From a virus: DNA of 55,676 nucleotides. The position numbers and the translations under genes were made by a program. The stretch's first letter is position 1, and every line of letters starts with the position of its first letter. Where the stretch lies: the IMG/VR virus record IMGVR_UViG_3300046533_000339, positions 1 to 55,676 of that record; one strand, given 5' to 3'. Of the stretch, positions 13,007 to 20,172 are shown in pieces. Below the pieces are notes generated by a model that ran no database searches, had not been told where the DNA came from, and saw only the letters and a list, made by a program, of their open reading frames with translations.

Positions 13007-13876
13007 GTGCAGATCGTACGGACACTCGGGTCGGTGCCGCCGGAAAGCACGACAGTGCGACAGCGAACATGGCAGGACAACGCGGATGAGTTCGCCGCGT
13101 TGGATCAGGGAGAGGGCTGGCCGTTCGCACGGCTCGTCGCCTGTTCCGTGGTCCGAGACAACGGGCACGGGAATCGTCGCGATCGAGACGTTTCCGGGAA
13201 GGTCAGCGCAACCGAGTTCGCCCGGCGTGCCGAGACCTCAAACGACCGGGTACTGCGGTACCTGACCGGCTGGGACAAAGCCGCCGAGAAGGGCTGGGTC
13301 GCAGCGGCCAGCACACTGACCCCGGACAGTGCCACCGGGATGACCGATCCGGAGCACAACTGGCGTGAGGTCTACGACGCCAGGAAGGCGGGTGGTCGTC
13401 CTCGTGACAGCCGACCTGAGGACGCCGCGATCATCGTGCAACGGCGCGGTGCCGCAGCCGTGGTGGCGGCGATGCCAGCCGACGTGCAGCGGGAGGTCGC
13501 CCTAGAACTGGGCAAGACCGAGGCCGGGATCGACGCTGCGCTCGACGGCTACCGGCAGCGTCCGGAGGAGCAGGCCCGAAGGCGGGCCGTGCAGGAGCGT
13601 CAGGCTGCACAGTCGGAGGCCGAGGATGTCGTCTACCGCTTCCGCACCCACACGGTGATGGCCGTGGTGATGAGCCTCGACGCCATCGTCACCGAAGTCA
13701 CCACCCCAGGTGACGGGCGTGAGTACGAGCTGGATGACACCGGGGCCGAACATGCCCGGATGGTGTCCGACGTACTCAACGGACTGGCCTCGCGGTTGCG
13801 GGCCTGGTCCAACGGCGACAGCACCGACCCGTGGGACCGATCGCTGCAAGACCTGCTGGGGGGTGCTACCGAATGA
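13007..13876 (+). CDS. Putative DNA-binding protein with HTH-like segment (289 aa)
   Basis: I take GTG 13007 as the start; in-frame GTG codons at 13034 and 13055 are alternatives because no strong ribosome site is visible. Residues about 66-95 (KVSATEFARRAETSNDRVLRYLTGW) look like a helix-turn-helix. The middle is helical and arginine-rich (GRPRDSRPEDAAIIVQRRG) and the end is a helical, probably oligomerising domain. Being first gene behind cassette B, which carries the palindrome, it is my best candidate for the protein that reads the palindromes; that is inference. Confidence 0.7.
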   Translation: MQIVRTLGSVPPESTTVRQRTWQDNADEFAALDQGEGWPFARLVACSVVRDNGHGNRRDRDVSGKVSATEFARRAETSNDRVLRYLTGWDKAAEKGWVAAASTLTPDSATGMTDPEHNWREVYDARKAGGRPRDSRPEDAAIIVQRRGAAAVVAAMPADVQREVALELGKTEAGIDAALDGYRQRPEEQARRRAVQERQAAQSEAEDVVYRFRTHTVMAVVMSLDAIVTEVTTPGDGREYELDDTGAEHARMVSDVLNGLASRLRAWSNGDSTDPWDRSLQDLLGGATE

Positions 13877-14349
13877 CCACGAGTGCCCCCACTCCCGGTG
13901 GGAGGAGGGACGCTCGGGCCACCCTGGTGCGCGTATGGCTGCGTCGCAACACAGGGGAGCATAGCCGGAAGCGGTACACCTACGCAGGCATCTCGAAGGC
14001 CACCGGGCTGAGTGTCCCGGCGGTCCAGAGGGCGGTCTACGATCTGCGGGACCACTACCCGGAGGACCCGATGATCGTGTCGGTGCCGAGCGCGACCAAC
14101 GAGTGGACGGTCGAGGTCGGCTGGCGTTGGGCAGCGAAGCTCGGGGCGGCCAACCAGATGCTGCACCTGGCCAGCCGTGAAGAGTCGGAGGCGACCCTGC
14201 TGGTGCGGGCCGCCGATGTCGAGACCGATCCGGCCAAGGCGTTCATGTACCGCTCCGAAGCGGCACAGGCAGCGCTGTCGTCAACCCGGCACCGCGACAT
14301 GGCGGAGATGATGCGGGGTGATGGCGAGGCCGAGAGGTCCTCGACCTGA
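13873..14349 (+). CDS. Putative winged-helix DNA-binding protein (158 aa)
   Basis: ATG 13873 overlaps the previous stop by ATGA. Residues about 15-75 fit a winged helix: TLVRVWLRRNTGEHSR, YTYAGISKATGLSVPAVQRAVYDLRDHY (recognition helix SVPAVQRAVYDL), then strands. The C-terminal half is helical and acidic. Co-translation with the upstream HTH-like protein suggests a pair acting together in replication or control. Ends before a tandem terminator. Confidence 0.75.
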   Translation: MTTSAPTPGGRRDARATLVRVWLRRNTGEHSRKRYTYAGISKATGLSVPAVQRAVYDLRDHYPEDPMIVSVPSATNEWTVEVGWRWAAKLGAANQMLHLASREESEATLLVRAADVETDPAKAFMYRSEAAQAALSSTRHRDMAEMMRGDGEAERSST

Positions 14350-14354
14350 CAAGA

Positions 14355-14390
14355 CGAGCCCGACCCTCGCCGCCACGAGGGTCGGGCTCG
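14355..14390 (+). terminator. 15-bp hairpin terminator (first of two)
   Basis: CGAGCCCGACCCTCG (14355-14369) pairs perfectly with CGAGGGTCGGGCTCG (14376-14390), six-base loop, directly after the stop at 14349. Confidence 0.85.
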
Positions 14391-14411
14391 CCAGGCGGGT
14401 AAATAAGACGC

Positions 14412-14446
14412 GAGCCCGACCTCCTTGCGCGTGAGGAATCGGGCTC
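14412..14446 (+). terminator. Second tandem hairpin
   Basis: GAGCCCGA (14412-14419) pairs with TCGGGCTC (14439-14446), with CTC/GAG inside. Its arms share GAGCCCGA with the first hairpin, which looks like a duplicated terminator. Confidence 0.7.
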
Positions 14447-14456
14447 ACCAAACATC

Positions 14457-14466
14457 AGCAGCCAAC
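14457..14466 (+). repeat. Start-associated motif AGCAGCCAAC
   Basis: One-mismatch copy 13 bases ahead of ATG 14480, followed by GAAGAGGACAGCC. Confidence 0.55.
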
Positions 14467-14479
14467 GAAGAGGACAGCC

Positions 14480-14689
14480 ATGAGCACGATGATCGAAGAC
14501 ACCCGGGAGAAGCCACGCTGCCCCTGCTGCGGCGGGGCAGGGATGCACAACTACAAGCCCTACATCACCTCCAGTCCCGACGACATCGACGCCGAGTGCA
14601 CGACCTGCTCCGGGTCCGGCGAGACCTGGTTCGATGCCCAGCCACGGTCCTGCTCCGGCTACCGCAGCCTGCACCGGAGGAACCACTGA
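14480..14689 (+). CDS. DnaJ-type zinc-finger protein (69 aa)
   Basis: ATG 14480. CPCCGGAGMH and CTTCSGSGE are two C-x2-C-x-G-x-G motifs, the signature of the cysteine-rich zinc module of DnaJ; the rest of DnaJ is absent. Such stand-alone modules probably bind a host protein or nucleic acid. First gene of the long 14.5-22.9 kb operon-like run. Confidence 0.8.
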   Translation: MSTMIEDTREKPRCPCCGGAGMHNYKPYITSSPDDIDAECTTCSGSGETWFDAQPRSCSGYRSLHRRNH

Positions 14690-14862
14690 TGCCCGAAGAC
14701 GAGACGCCGCCGTACCGCTACATCGAGTACGCCGAGGAGCTACTCAATGACCGTGTCCGGATCAACAACCTGGGTCCGGCCACCCGGGAGAACCTGATGC
14801 TCGAAGCACTCGCCAACGCGGTGCTGGCCATCGCCAAGATGATGGGCAGGGGCAGGGCGTGA
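14689..14862 (+). CDS. Small protein of unknown function (57 aa)
   Basis: ATG 14689 overlaps the upstream stop (TGATG). A polar N terminus (MPEDETPPYRYIEYAEELL) precedes a hydrophobic helix ending MMGRGRA. It is soluble or only loosely membrane-associated. Unknown function. Confidence 0.65.
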   Translation: MPEDETPPYRYIEYAEELLNDRVRINNLGPATRENLMLEALANAVLAIAKMMGRGRA

Positions 14863-15143
14863 GCGACGAGATCAACATCGAGTCCGACCCGGAGCTGACG
14901 GTCTCACGGGAAGCCACCAGTGTCGATCTGACGGCAGTGAAAGCCATCCCCTACCAAGGGCCAGTGGAGGCCCTGAACGAGCAGCAGTGGGCCAGGCTAA
15001 GTGCCCTGACCCTGGCCCAGCCGATGCTGCTCAGCCGGAAAGCGTTCGGTGACACAGCACCCGACGTCGGGGACCTGATCCGGCTCGCCGAATGGGTGCT
15101 GTCCGGGGTCGATCTCATCGACCTGAGGCGGTCCGATGACTGA
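14859..15143 (+). CDS. Protein of unknown function (94 aa)
   Basis: GTG 14859 overlaps the previous stop (GTGA) with GGGGCAGG upstream. Acidic first third, then helices (WARLSALTLAQPMLLSRKAFG; IRLAEWVLSGVDLIDL). No motif recognised. Confidence 0.7.
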   Translation: MSDEINIESDPELTVSREATSVDLTAVKAIPYQGPVEALNEQQWARLSALTLAQPMLLSRKAFGDTAPDVGDLIRLAEWVLSGVDLIDLRRSDD

Positions 15144-15363
15144 GACCCGGTTCCTGGTGACCGCGACGGCAAGCAACCAGGCCGACCTGGTGGCGAAGCT
15201 CTACGCCGGGGCAGCCGAGTTCTTCGGCGACGCCGACTGCTGGGTGGACGGCAGCATCGACGTGCAGGTCGAGGAGCAGATCGTCACCGTGCAGGGCAAG
15301 CGGATCACCGACAGCTCCTACGGCGGGGTCGCTGTCTTCACCAACCGGAAGCCCGATGAGTAA
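15136..15363 (+). CDS. Protein of unknown function (75 aa)
   Basis: ATG 15136 lies inside the end of the previous gene, an eight-base overlap. The mixed alpha/beta pattern (TRFLVTATASNQADLVAKLYAGAAEFF, then QVEEQIVTVQGKRI) suggests a small ferredoxin-like fold. Function unknown. Confidence 0.7.
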   Translation: MTETRFLVTATASNQADLVAKLYAGAAEFFGDADCWVDGSIDVQVEEQIVTVQGKRITDSSYGGVAVFTNRKPDE

Positions 15364-15613
15364 CCCGGTCGACCCACCGGCCAACGACCTCACCATCCAC
15401 ACGGTGGTGTCGTGGCGGGCCGACAGCGCCACACTGTTCCAGCTCCGACCGTTCCTGGCCGAGTTGCAGGCGATGTCGATGATGCCGTGCGAAGTGCGCG
15501 ACCACCCAGACACCTGCCTGTCCCACCCGAAGGATGGGTTCGACCCGTGCTGGCCGTGCCGGTTGAGACAGCTGTGGGCACAGATGGAGGCGGCGACGAG
15601 GAGACAACCGTGA
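15356..15613 (+). CDS. Cysteine-containing protein (85 aa)
   Basis: ATG 15356 overlaps the previous stop by eight bases. The second half has C..H....C..H and CWPC (residues about 45-69), a probable zinc site. Function unknown. Confidence 0.7.
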   Translation: MSNPVDPPANDLTIHTVVSWRADSATLFQLRPFLAELQAMSMMPCEVRDHPDTCLSHPKDGFDPCWPCRLRQLWAQMEAATRRQP

Positions 15614-15831
15614 ACATCCCCGACGACGAGAAGAACTACATCATCGCCGAGACGGCCTGGCTGATCGGCACCGACCAGGCCGACCGGATCGCCGTGCGGC
15701 TCGGCTACTGCCACGCCAAGAGCCTGGCTCGGCAACTGACCCGTTGGGGTCGGCCCGACCTGGCGCTGCAACTGACGGACACCCTGCCCGCCAGTGTCTT
15801 CGATCCGCGACGAGCACGAGCGGTCGCGTGA
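15610..15831 (+). CDS. Small HTH-like protein (73 aa)
   Basis: GTG 15610 overlaps the previous stop (GTGA). The stretch ETAWLIGTDQADRIAVRLGYCHAKSLARQLTRWG has the spacing of a helix-turn-helix of the type used to recognise short DNA sequences, so DNA binding is plausible. No partner or target visible. Confidence 0.65.
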   Translation: MNIPDDEKNYIIAETAWLIGTDQADRIAVRLGYCHAKSLARQLTRWGRPDLALQLTDTLPASVFDPRRARAVA

Positions 15832-15840
15832 GCAACCAAC
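15831..15840 (+). repeat. Start-associated motif AGCAACCAAC
   Basis: Exact copy 11 bases ahead of ATG 15852; it overlaps the stop codon of the gene before. Confidence 0.65.
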
Positions 15841-15851
15841 GAGAGAGAGCA

Positions 15852-16025
15852 ATGATCAGAATCCAGATCGTCGGCCGGATCACCGCCGACGACCAGCACC
15901 ACGACCATGTCCTCGGCATGACCGAAGCCGACAACTACCCCGACCTGGCGCTGGCGGTCGGCAGACTGCTGAACGAGATCGCCGACACCTGGCCTCAGGT
16001 GGTAGCGGAAGGGATCCTGTCGTGA
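15852..16025 (+). CDS. Small protein of unknown function (57 aa)
   Basis: ATG 15852 after GAGAGAGAGCA. A strand-rich start (MIRIQIVGRITAD) and a helical end (LALAVGRLLNEIADTWPQVV). Overlaps the next gene by GTGA. Unknown function. Confidence 0.65.
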   Translation: MIRIQIVGRITADDQHHDHVLGMTEADNYPDLALAVGRLLNEIADTWPQVVAEGILS

Positions 16026-16396
16026 GCGAACTCGACATGAGCGTCGACCGGGCCGTCGAGCGGGGAGTCGAGTTCTACACCCCGGCCGCCACCAATACCG
16101 AGGCCGAGCAGGCGTACATCGACCGGACCATGCTGGCCGGAGAGATCACCAAGATGCGTACCGCGTACGCCGAGCTTTACACCAGCATGATCACCGAAGC
16201 CCCGACGGTAGACCTAACCAACGACGTCCGGCTGCTGCGGGTCGGCGAGCAGACCTGGATCAACCCGCGAAATGTGACCGCCGTCCGGGCCGGGGCGAAC
16301 CCGGACCGGAGCTACGTCTACTTCGGCGGCACCAGCGAGATGGTGAACCAACCGCCGGAGACCCTGGTCGCCATGTTGCAGGGAGGCGACCAGTGA
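16022..16396 (+). CDS. Protein of unknown function (124 aa)
   Basis: GTG 16022 overlaps the upstream stop. The first 60 residues are helical (AEQAYIDRTMLAGEITKMRTAYAELY); the rest contains strands (RLLRVGEQTWINPRNVTAVRAG; RSYVYFGGTSEMV) that resemble a small beta domain. The same strand pattern recurs in the next gene, so the two may be distant relatives. Confidence 0.7.
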   Translation: MSELDMSVDRAVERGVEFYTPAATNTEAEQAYIDRTMLAGEITKMRTAYAELYTSMITEAPTVDLTNDVRLLRVGEQTWINPRNVTAVRAGANPDRSYVYFGGTSEMVNQPPETLVAMLQGGDQ

Positions 16397-16635
16397 ACGG
16401 GGAGGAGAACCTGGTTCAGATCAGCGCCACCTTGGCGATCGACCCGACGACAGTGCTCGGGATCGAGAACGAGGTGTCGGACCAGCATCCGGCGTACGTC
16501 CGGATCACCTGCGTGAACAAGCTGTTCTGGATCGTCAACGACACCCCGTTCGAGACGGTGGTGGAGAGGATCAACCTGGGTCGCCAGGGGCGCGCCGTGC
16601 CACCCTGGTCCGGGTCACCTGGCGTGTTGCAGTGA
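16393..16635 (+). CDS. Protein of unknown function (80 aa)
   Basis: GTG 16393 overlaps the previous stop. Mostly beta-strand pattern (VQISATLAIDPTTVLGIENEV; VRITCVNKLFWIVND), similar in style to the end of the preceding protein. Overlaps the next GTG. Confidence 0.7.
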   Translation: MNGEENLVQISATLAIDPTTVLGIENEVSDQHPAYVRITCVNKLFWIVNDTPFETVVERINLGRQGRAVPPWSGSPGVLQ

Positions 16636-16850
16636 GCGAGTGGGACCAGGCGGCGCTCGACGCAGAGGCCGAACGACTGGCAGCCACCGAGGCCCGGGGA
16701 GTGTGCCCGTTCTCCGGCTACACGATCCAGCGCTGCTGGGAAGTCGAGCTGTGTGACTGCGCCTGGTCCCCTCCGCAGAGATGCTCGGTCTGCGCCACCG
16801 TGGTGTGGGACCTTGACGCTCACATCACCAGAATTCATATATCAACTTAA
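16632..16850 (+). CDS. Zinc-finger-like protein (72 aa)
   Basis: GTG 16632. CSVCATVVWDLDAHITRIH at the C terminus has the C-x2-C ... H-x4-H pattern of a C2H2-type finger, and more cysteines precede it (CPF, CWEVELCDC). The stop codon TAA at 16848-16850 lies within palindrome copy 11. Confidence 0.75.
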   Translation: MSEWDQAALDAEAERLAATEARGVCPFSGYTIQRCWEVELCDCAWSPPQRCSVCATVVWDLDAHITRIHIST

Positions 16851-16860
16851 CCTAAGTTAA
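16847..16860. promoter_or_regulatory. Dispersed palindrome copy 11 (TTAACCTAAGTTAA)
   Basis: Copy overlapping the stop codon of the 16632-16850 gene and 27 bases before ATG 16888; the preceding GAATTCATATATC is locally AT-rich. Confidence 0.75.
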
Positions 16861-16866
16861 ATCAAC

Positions 16867-16876
16867 AGCGACCAAC
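16867..16876 (+). repeat. Start-associated motif AGCGACCAAC
   Basis: One-mismatch copy 11 bases before ATG 16888. Confidence 0.55.
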
Positions 16877-16887
16877 TAGGAAGTAAC

Positions 16888-17376
16888 ATGCCCGAACCCC
16901 AGTACGTCTCGTTCAATTCCTGGGAAGAGATGCAGGCATACCTCGAAGCCAACGAGGCAGCCGCCAACGCCCACCTCGTCGACACCCAGAAGGCCATCAC
17001 CTACGGCCAGCTCTGGGTCCGCTTCTACGACATCGCCGACCGGGTCATCATCTTCGGCAAGGTGATGGAACTCGAAACCGTCCGGGCCGAGGAGATCCGG
17101 CTCGGAGCCAGCGCCGGGGAAGCCGCCTACACAGTCAAGAACGTCGAAGAACGGATGGCCAGGAACTACCTGTTCGGCCGGTGCTGGTCGGTCATCGAAC
17201 CCGACGGGGAACTGGGCGACACCCATGCCTCGCAGGTCTGGCCGTGCTCACCGGCCCTGTACGACGAAGCCCATCGGGTCGGCTGGCGGATCGACGACAT
17301 GGACCCTTGGGCCAAGGCCGAACTGCAAACCTTGCACATCGAGATGTTCGCCGCCATGAGAGGCCCCCACCAGTGA
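16888..17376 (+). CDS. Protein of unknown function (162 aa)
   Basis: ATG 16888 after CTAGGAAGTAAC. Mostly helical with aromatic residues (WEEMQAYLEANEAAANAHL; LWVRFYDIADRVIIFGKVMEL), a single cysteine pair in the second half and an acidic surface. Overlaps the next GTG by GTGA. No family recognised. Confidence 0.75.
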   Translation: MPEPQYVSFNSWEEMQAYLEANEAAANAHLVDTQKAITYGQLWVRFYDIADRVIIFGKVMELETVRAEEIRLGASAGEAAYTVKNVEERMARNYLFGRCWSVIEPDGELGDTHASQVWPCSPALYDEAHRVGWRIDDMDPWAKAELQTLHIEMFAAMRGPHQ

Positions 17377-17708
17377 CCGCCTGCTCGCACACCGCCCTGC
17401 TGTTCGACACCGCAGTCTCCCCCCGCCCGATCTGCACCCTGTGCGGCAACGGGGTCCGCATCGTCATCGACGCACGGCTGCACCCGTTCGACGCCGACGA
17501 AGGGCGCGGCCTCACCGCCCTCGCCGACACGCAACCCTTCGTCGACCACGTGGACACCCAGGTGATCGCGTCCGACGGCCTCGCCATGCTGCGCCTGCGC
17601 GAGCACTTCGGTGCCAGCTCGTTCATCCAGGCGACCGCCCGCCTCACCCCGGAGATGGCCCGCGAGATCGCCGTCGCCTTGATGGAGTTCGCCGAGGAGG
17701 CATCGTGA
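17373..17708 (+). CDS. Protein with a C-x2-C pair (111 aa)
   Basis: GTG 17373 overlaps the upstream stop. CSH at residue 4 and CTLC at about 22-25 form a likely N-terminal zinc ribbon; the remaining 80 residues are mixed helix and strand (LHPFDADEG; ARLTPEMAREIAVALMEFAEEA). Unknown function. Confidence 0.7.
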   Translation: MTACSHTALLFDTAVSPRPICTLCGNGVRIVIDARLHPFDADEGRGLTALADTQPFVDHVDTQVIASDGLAMLRLREHFGASSFIQATARLTPEMAREIAVALMEFAEEAS

Positions 17709-17833
17709 CCACGATCTTGTTGCTGGGTCTGTTCGCAGCCGTCGTGCTTGGGCTGATCGTCCTCGCGCTGTACGCCGCCAAGTACCCGATGCCCGACGAC
17801 CCGGAGGGCGACAAGGAGGCAGGCGGCTGGTGA
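17705..17833 (+). CDS. Single-pass membrane microprotein (42 aa)
   Basis: GTG 17705 overlaps the previous stop. Residues 3-24 are a hydrophobic helix; the tail PMPDDPEGDKEAGGW is acidic. Overlaps the next membrane microprotein by GTGA. Confidence 0.6.
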   Translation: MTTILLLGLFAAVVLGLIVLALYAAKYPMPDDPEGDKEAGGW

Positions 17834-17931
17834 ACGTGAAAGAGGTCGGCTTCACTCTGCTCGGGGTGCTGGCGGTTGCCGCCGCCGTCATCCTGATCGG
17901 CTACATGCTGACGGCCGGGGTGCTCCAATGA
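17830..17931 (+). CDS. Single-pass membrane microprotein (33 aa)
   Basis: GTG 17830. One helix (GFTLLGVLAVAAAVILIGYML). It directly follows another microprotein of the same type, so they may act as a pair in the membrane. Confidence 0.55.
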   Translation: MNVKEVGFTLLGVLAVAAAVILIGYMLTAGVLQ

Positions 17932-18170
17932 GCGACTGGGACGACATCGCCACCCCGTCGCTGGAGGAGTTCTTGGCCGAGGAGGCGAAGGACAGCAACT
18001 TCTTCTGGCGGATCGACTCCGGTCACCACCAGAACCTGCTCGACGATGCCACCACCCGGATCGGGGACGCCCTCAAACTGCACGCCCCGCACTGCGTCAC
18101 CTGTGGGGTGGACAACTGCCAGACCCGCCGGGTGCTAAGCACCCAGTACGGGGAAGTCAAGGAGGAGTAA
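17928..18170 (+). CDS. Protein with a C-terminal cysteine cluster (80 aa)
   Basis: ATG 17928 overlaps the previous stop. Acidic N-terminal half, then HCVTCGVDNCQTRR with three cysteines and a histidine, a probable zinc knuckle. Unknown function. Confidence 0.7.
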   Translation: MSDWDDIATPSLEEFLAEEAKDSNFFWRIDSGHHQNLLDDATTRIGDALKLHAPHCVTCGVDNCQTRRVLSTQYGEVKEE

Positions 18171-18355
18171 TGATGCAACCGCTTGTGAGGCTGATGCGGA
18201 CCTGGTATCGGACCGACATCTCCAAGGATGATCCCGAGTACGTCGGCGCGTTCTCCAACCCGTTCCCGGTCGAGGACAGCACGCGCCGAATCATCGCCGT
18301 TGACTGGTCGAAGCCGGGTGAGGTCGAGGTCACCTGGCTGGTGAGCGTGTCGTGA
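18170..18355 (+). CDS. Small protein of unknown function (61 aa)
   Basis: Starts at ATG 18170 or, with better spacing from AAGGAGGAG, at ATG 18173. Mixed composition with strands at the end (RRIIAVDWSKPGEVEVTWLVSV). Overlaps the next GTG. Confidence 0.65.
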   Translation: MMQPLVRLMRTWYRTDISKDDPEYVGAFSNPFPVEDSTRRIIAVDWSKPGEVEVTWLVSVS

Positions 18356-18555
18356 CCAGCATCGCCGAGATCGAGAGCGCCATCCAGGCACTCGGCGAAG
18401 GGACACCCGAATACCACGAAGCCCTCGCCATGTACCTGCTGACGATGGCTCGGGCACAGTGGCGGATCGCCGACCGGGCACAGGTCAAGCGGGACCGGGC
18501 TGAGCGCCGGGTCGCTGCACTTGCCAGATTCGCAGAAAGGGAAAGGATCGGATGA
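18352..18555 (+). CDS. Helical basic protein (67 aa)
   Basis: GTG 18352 overlaps the previous stop. Helical throughout with an arginine-rich C-terminal helix (RAQVKRDRAERRVAALARFAERER), which could contact nucleic acid or form a coiled coil. Confidence 0.65.
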   Translation: MTSIAEIESAIQALGEGTPEYHEALAMYLLTMARAQWRIADRAQVKRDRAERRVAALARFAERERIG

Positions 18556-18779
18556 CCGTATTCAGTGCCAAGCCCCAGCCGGGGGCGGAGAGCGACAACA
18601 ACGTCAGGATTGCCATCTACGCCGGGACCGACTCCGACCATCTCCAGTTCTCCGGCATCGTCGTGCTCCGTGGTCACGAGGTCAGGGAGTTCTGCGACCT
18701 GATCAATCGGCCGAAGCCACGACGCGAGCTGAGCGCCGACGAAGATGAGCCAATCCCAAGCGAGTGGGTCGGTCAGTGA
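18552..18779 (+). CDS. Protein of unknown function (75 aa)
   Basis: ATG 18552 overlaps the previous stop and follows AAAGGGAAAGGATCGG. Beta-like core (VRIAIYAGTDSDHLQFSGIVVL) and an acidic end. Unknown function. Confidence 0.7.
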   Translation: MTVFSAKPQPGAESDNNVRIAIYAGTDSDHLQFSGIVVLRGHEVREFCDLINRPKPRRELSADEDEPIPSEWVGQ

Positions 18780-18886
18780 ACGCTGTCCGGATGGTGGCCG
18801 TGGTGCTGGTCTGCGCCACGGCCTTCGCCGCTGTACTGGTCGTGCTTTGGTACGGCTTCGGGCAGGCGCTTCTGAAAAACTGGTAG
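18776..18886 (+). CDS. Single-pass membrane microprotein (36 aa)
   Basis: GTG 18776 overlaps the previous stop. Residues 4-27 are a hydrophobic helix with one cysteine; the C terminus LLKNW is slightly basic. Confidence 0.55.
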   Translation: MNAVRMVAVVLVCATAFAAVLVVLWYGFGQALLKNW

Positions 18887-18903
18887 CTACCAGTGGGGGA
18901 TCG

Positions 18904-18913
18904 AGCAACCAAC
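18904..18913 (+). repeat. Start-associated motif AGCAACCAAC
   Basis: Exact copy 26 bases ahead of GTG 18940. Confidence 0.6.
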
Positions 18914-18939
18914 CGCACTTATGAACCGGAGGTACAACC

Positions 18940-19158
18940 GTGAGATATCTACCCGAGGCACCCACCAACGTCCGGGGTGTGATCACCGGGATCGAGTACC
19001 CGATGAGGCTCACCTACGTCGGCCCGACACCGGACGGCCAACTGTGGGAGGCGCACTGGCCGGACGGCGTCGAGGCACCGACCTGGGCGATGTTCGACGG
19101 CATGAAGATGGAACATCTGCCAGCCCACACCGGGCTCACCTGCGCGATCGCCGAGTGA
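18940..19158 (+). CDS. Protein of unknown function (72 aa)
   Basis: GTG 18940 follows CCGGAGGTACAACC, one of the strongest ribosome sites in the window. The protein is beta-rich (GVITGIEYPMRLTYVGPTPDGQLWEAHW) and soluble. Overlaps the next gene by GTGA. Confidence 0.7.
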   Translation: MRYLPEAPTNVRGVITGIEYPMRLTYVGPTPDGQLWEAHWPDGVEAPTWAMFDGMKMEHLPAHTGLTCAIAE

Positions 19159-19508
19159 AGCTGATGCATCTCACCTGCCGCCACGCCGCGCAGGTGATCG
19201 CCTCCGACGACAACCAGCTCCGGCCGCAGCGGCAGATCCTGCTGCCGGGGGCACCGGCCCTGCTCTGGCTCACCTCGCTGCCCAGCCCGACCAAGGAACA
19301 GCTGTGCATCCAGTCGATCATCAGCCCGTGTGATCGGATGGCGGCCGTGTTCCAGGTCGACACCGACCAGGCAGTGCGCTGGACCAGGTGGGCGCACACC
19401 AACAAGATCCCGCTGGAGTTCAGGTTCCACCTGGACGGTGTACCCGGTTCGGCACCACGGACCTGGTGGGTCAGTGAGGTCATCCTTCCGGCGGTGCGGG
19501 TCCAGTGA
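19155..19508 (+). CDS. Protein of unknown function (117 aa)
   Basis: GTG 19155 overlaps the upstream stop. An N-terminal C..H pair and two more cysteines near the middle; otherwise mixed alpha/beta (ILLPGAPALLWLTSLP; MAAVFQVDTDQAVRWTRW). Directly upstream of the HNH gene, overlapping it by GTGA. Unknown function. Confidence 0.7.
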   Translation: MKLMHLTCRHAAQVIASDDNQLRPQRQILLPGAPALLWLTSLPSPTKEQLCIQSIISPCDRMAAVFQVDTDQAVRWTRWAHTNKIPLEFRFHLDGVPGSAPRTWWVSEVILPAVRVQ

Positions 19509-19831
19509 AAGCCACCGAGATCCCGCTCGCCGCAAGGACTGCCGTACTGCGACGGGAACGATTCCGGTGTGCCCGGTGTGCGATCCCGAGCCCGTCCGGG
19601 CACTGGCACCACCGCCGCTCCCGCAGTGTCCGGGACGAACACACCCATCACCCGTGCAACGGTGTCCTGCTGTGCGCCGTCTGCCATGCCTGGGTCCATG
19701 CTCACCCAGAGAAGGCCCGGAACGAAGGCTGGATCGTCAGCCGCTACACCGACCCCGGCAGAATCCCGTTCAAGACCCCGACGGGCTGGGTGCTGCCCGC
19801 CTGCGACGGGACGTGGAGCGCCGCACTGTGA
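19505..19831 (+). CDS. HNH endonuclease
   Basis: A 108-residue DNA nuclease of the HNH family. C22 and C25 with C57 and C60 form the structural zinc site; H35-H36 start the active site, N52 is the central residue and H61/H65 close it (CNGVLLCAVCHAWVH). GTG 19505 overlaps the previous stop. In the left arm, next to a VRR-NUC protein and far from the terminase, it is more likely a recombination or host-DNA enzyme than the packaging-associated HNH protein many siphoviruses place near terL. Confidence 0.88.
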   Translation: MKATEIPLAARTAVLRRERFRCARCAIPSPSGHWHHRRSRSVRDEHTHHPCNGVLLCAVCHAWVHAHPEKARNEGWIVSRYTDPGRIPFKTPTGWVLPACDGTWSAAL

Positions 19832-20172
19832 CCAGGATTCCACTCAATGAAGGTCAGTGGACCGATGTCGTGGTCCAGACAGCGAAGCTGTACGGCTGGG
19901 TCGTCAGTCACTTCCGTCCGGCGAAGACGGAGCGTGGCTGGCGTACCCCGGTCCAGGGTGACAACGGTTTCCCAGACCTGGCACTGGCCCGGGACTGCGT
20001 GGTCCTGCTGGCAGAGCTGAAGACCGACAAGGGCAAGCTGCGGCCGGAGCAGGAACGGTGGCGGGACGCGATCGGACCCGAGCACTACCGTCTGTGGAGA
20101 CCTGCCGACCTGCCGAAAGTCATCGCCGAGCTACGCCACCCCGTCACCCCAACGGGTCCCTCGGCCCTGTAG
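19828..20172 (+). CDS. VRR-NUC family nuclease
   Basis: A 114-residue protein with the PD-(D/E)xK core of VRR-NUC nucleases, which cut branched DNA such as Holliday junctions: Q17 in the first helix, GFPD (47-50), AELK (62-65) and the helix QERWRDAIG, ending YRLWRPADLP. GTG 19828 overlaps the HNH stop by GTGA. Its 3' end overlaps the end of the converging minus-strand gene by about 42 bases. Confidence 0.85.
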   Translation: MTRIPLNEGQWTDVVVQTAKLYGWVVSHFRPAKTERGWRTPVQGDNGFPDLALARDCVVLLAELKTDKGKLRPEQERWRDAIGPEHYRLWRPADLPKVIAELRHPVTPTGPSAL

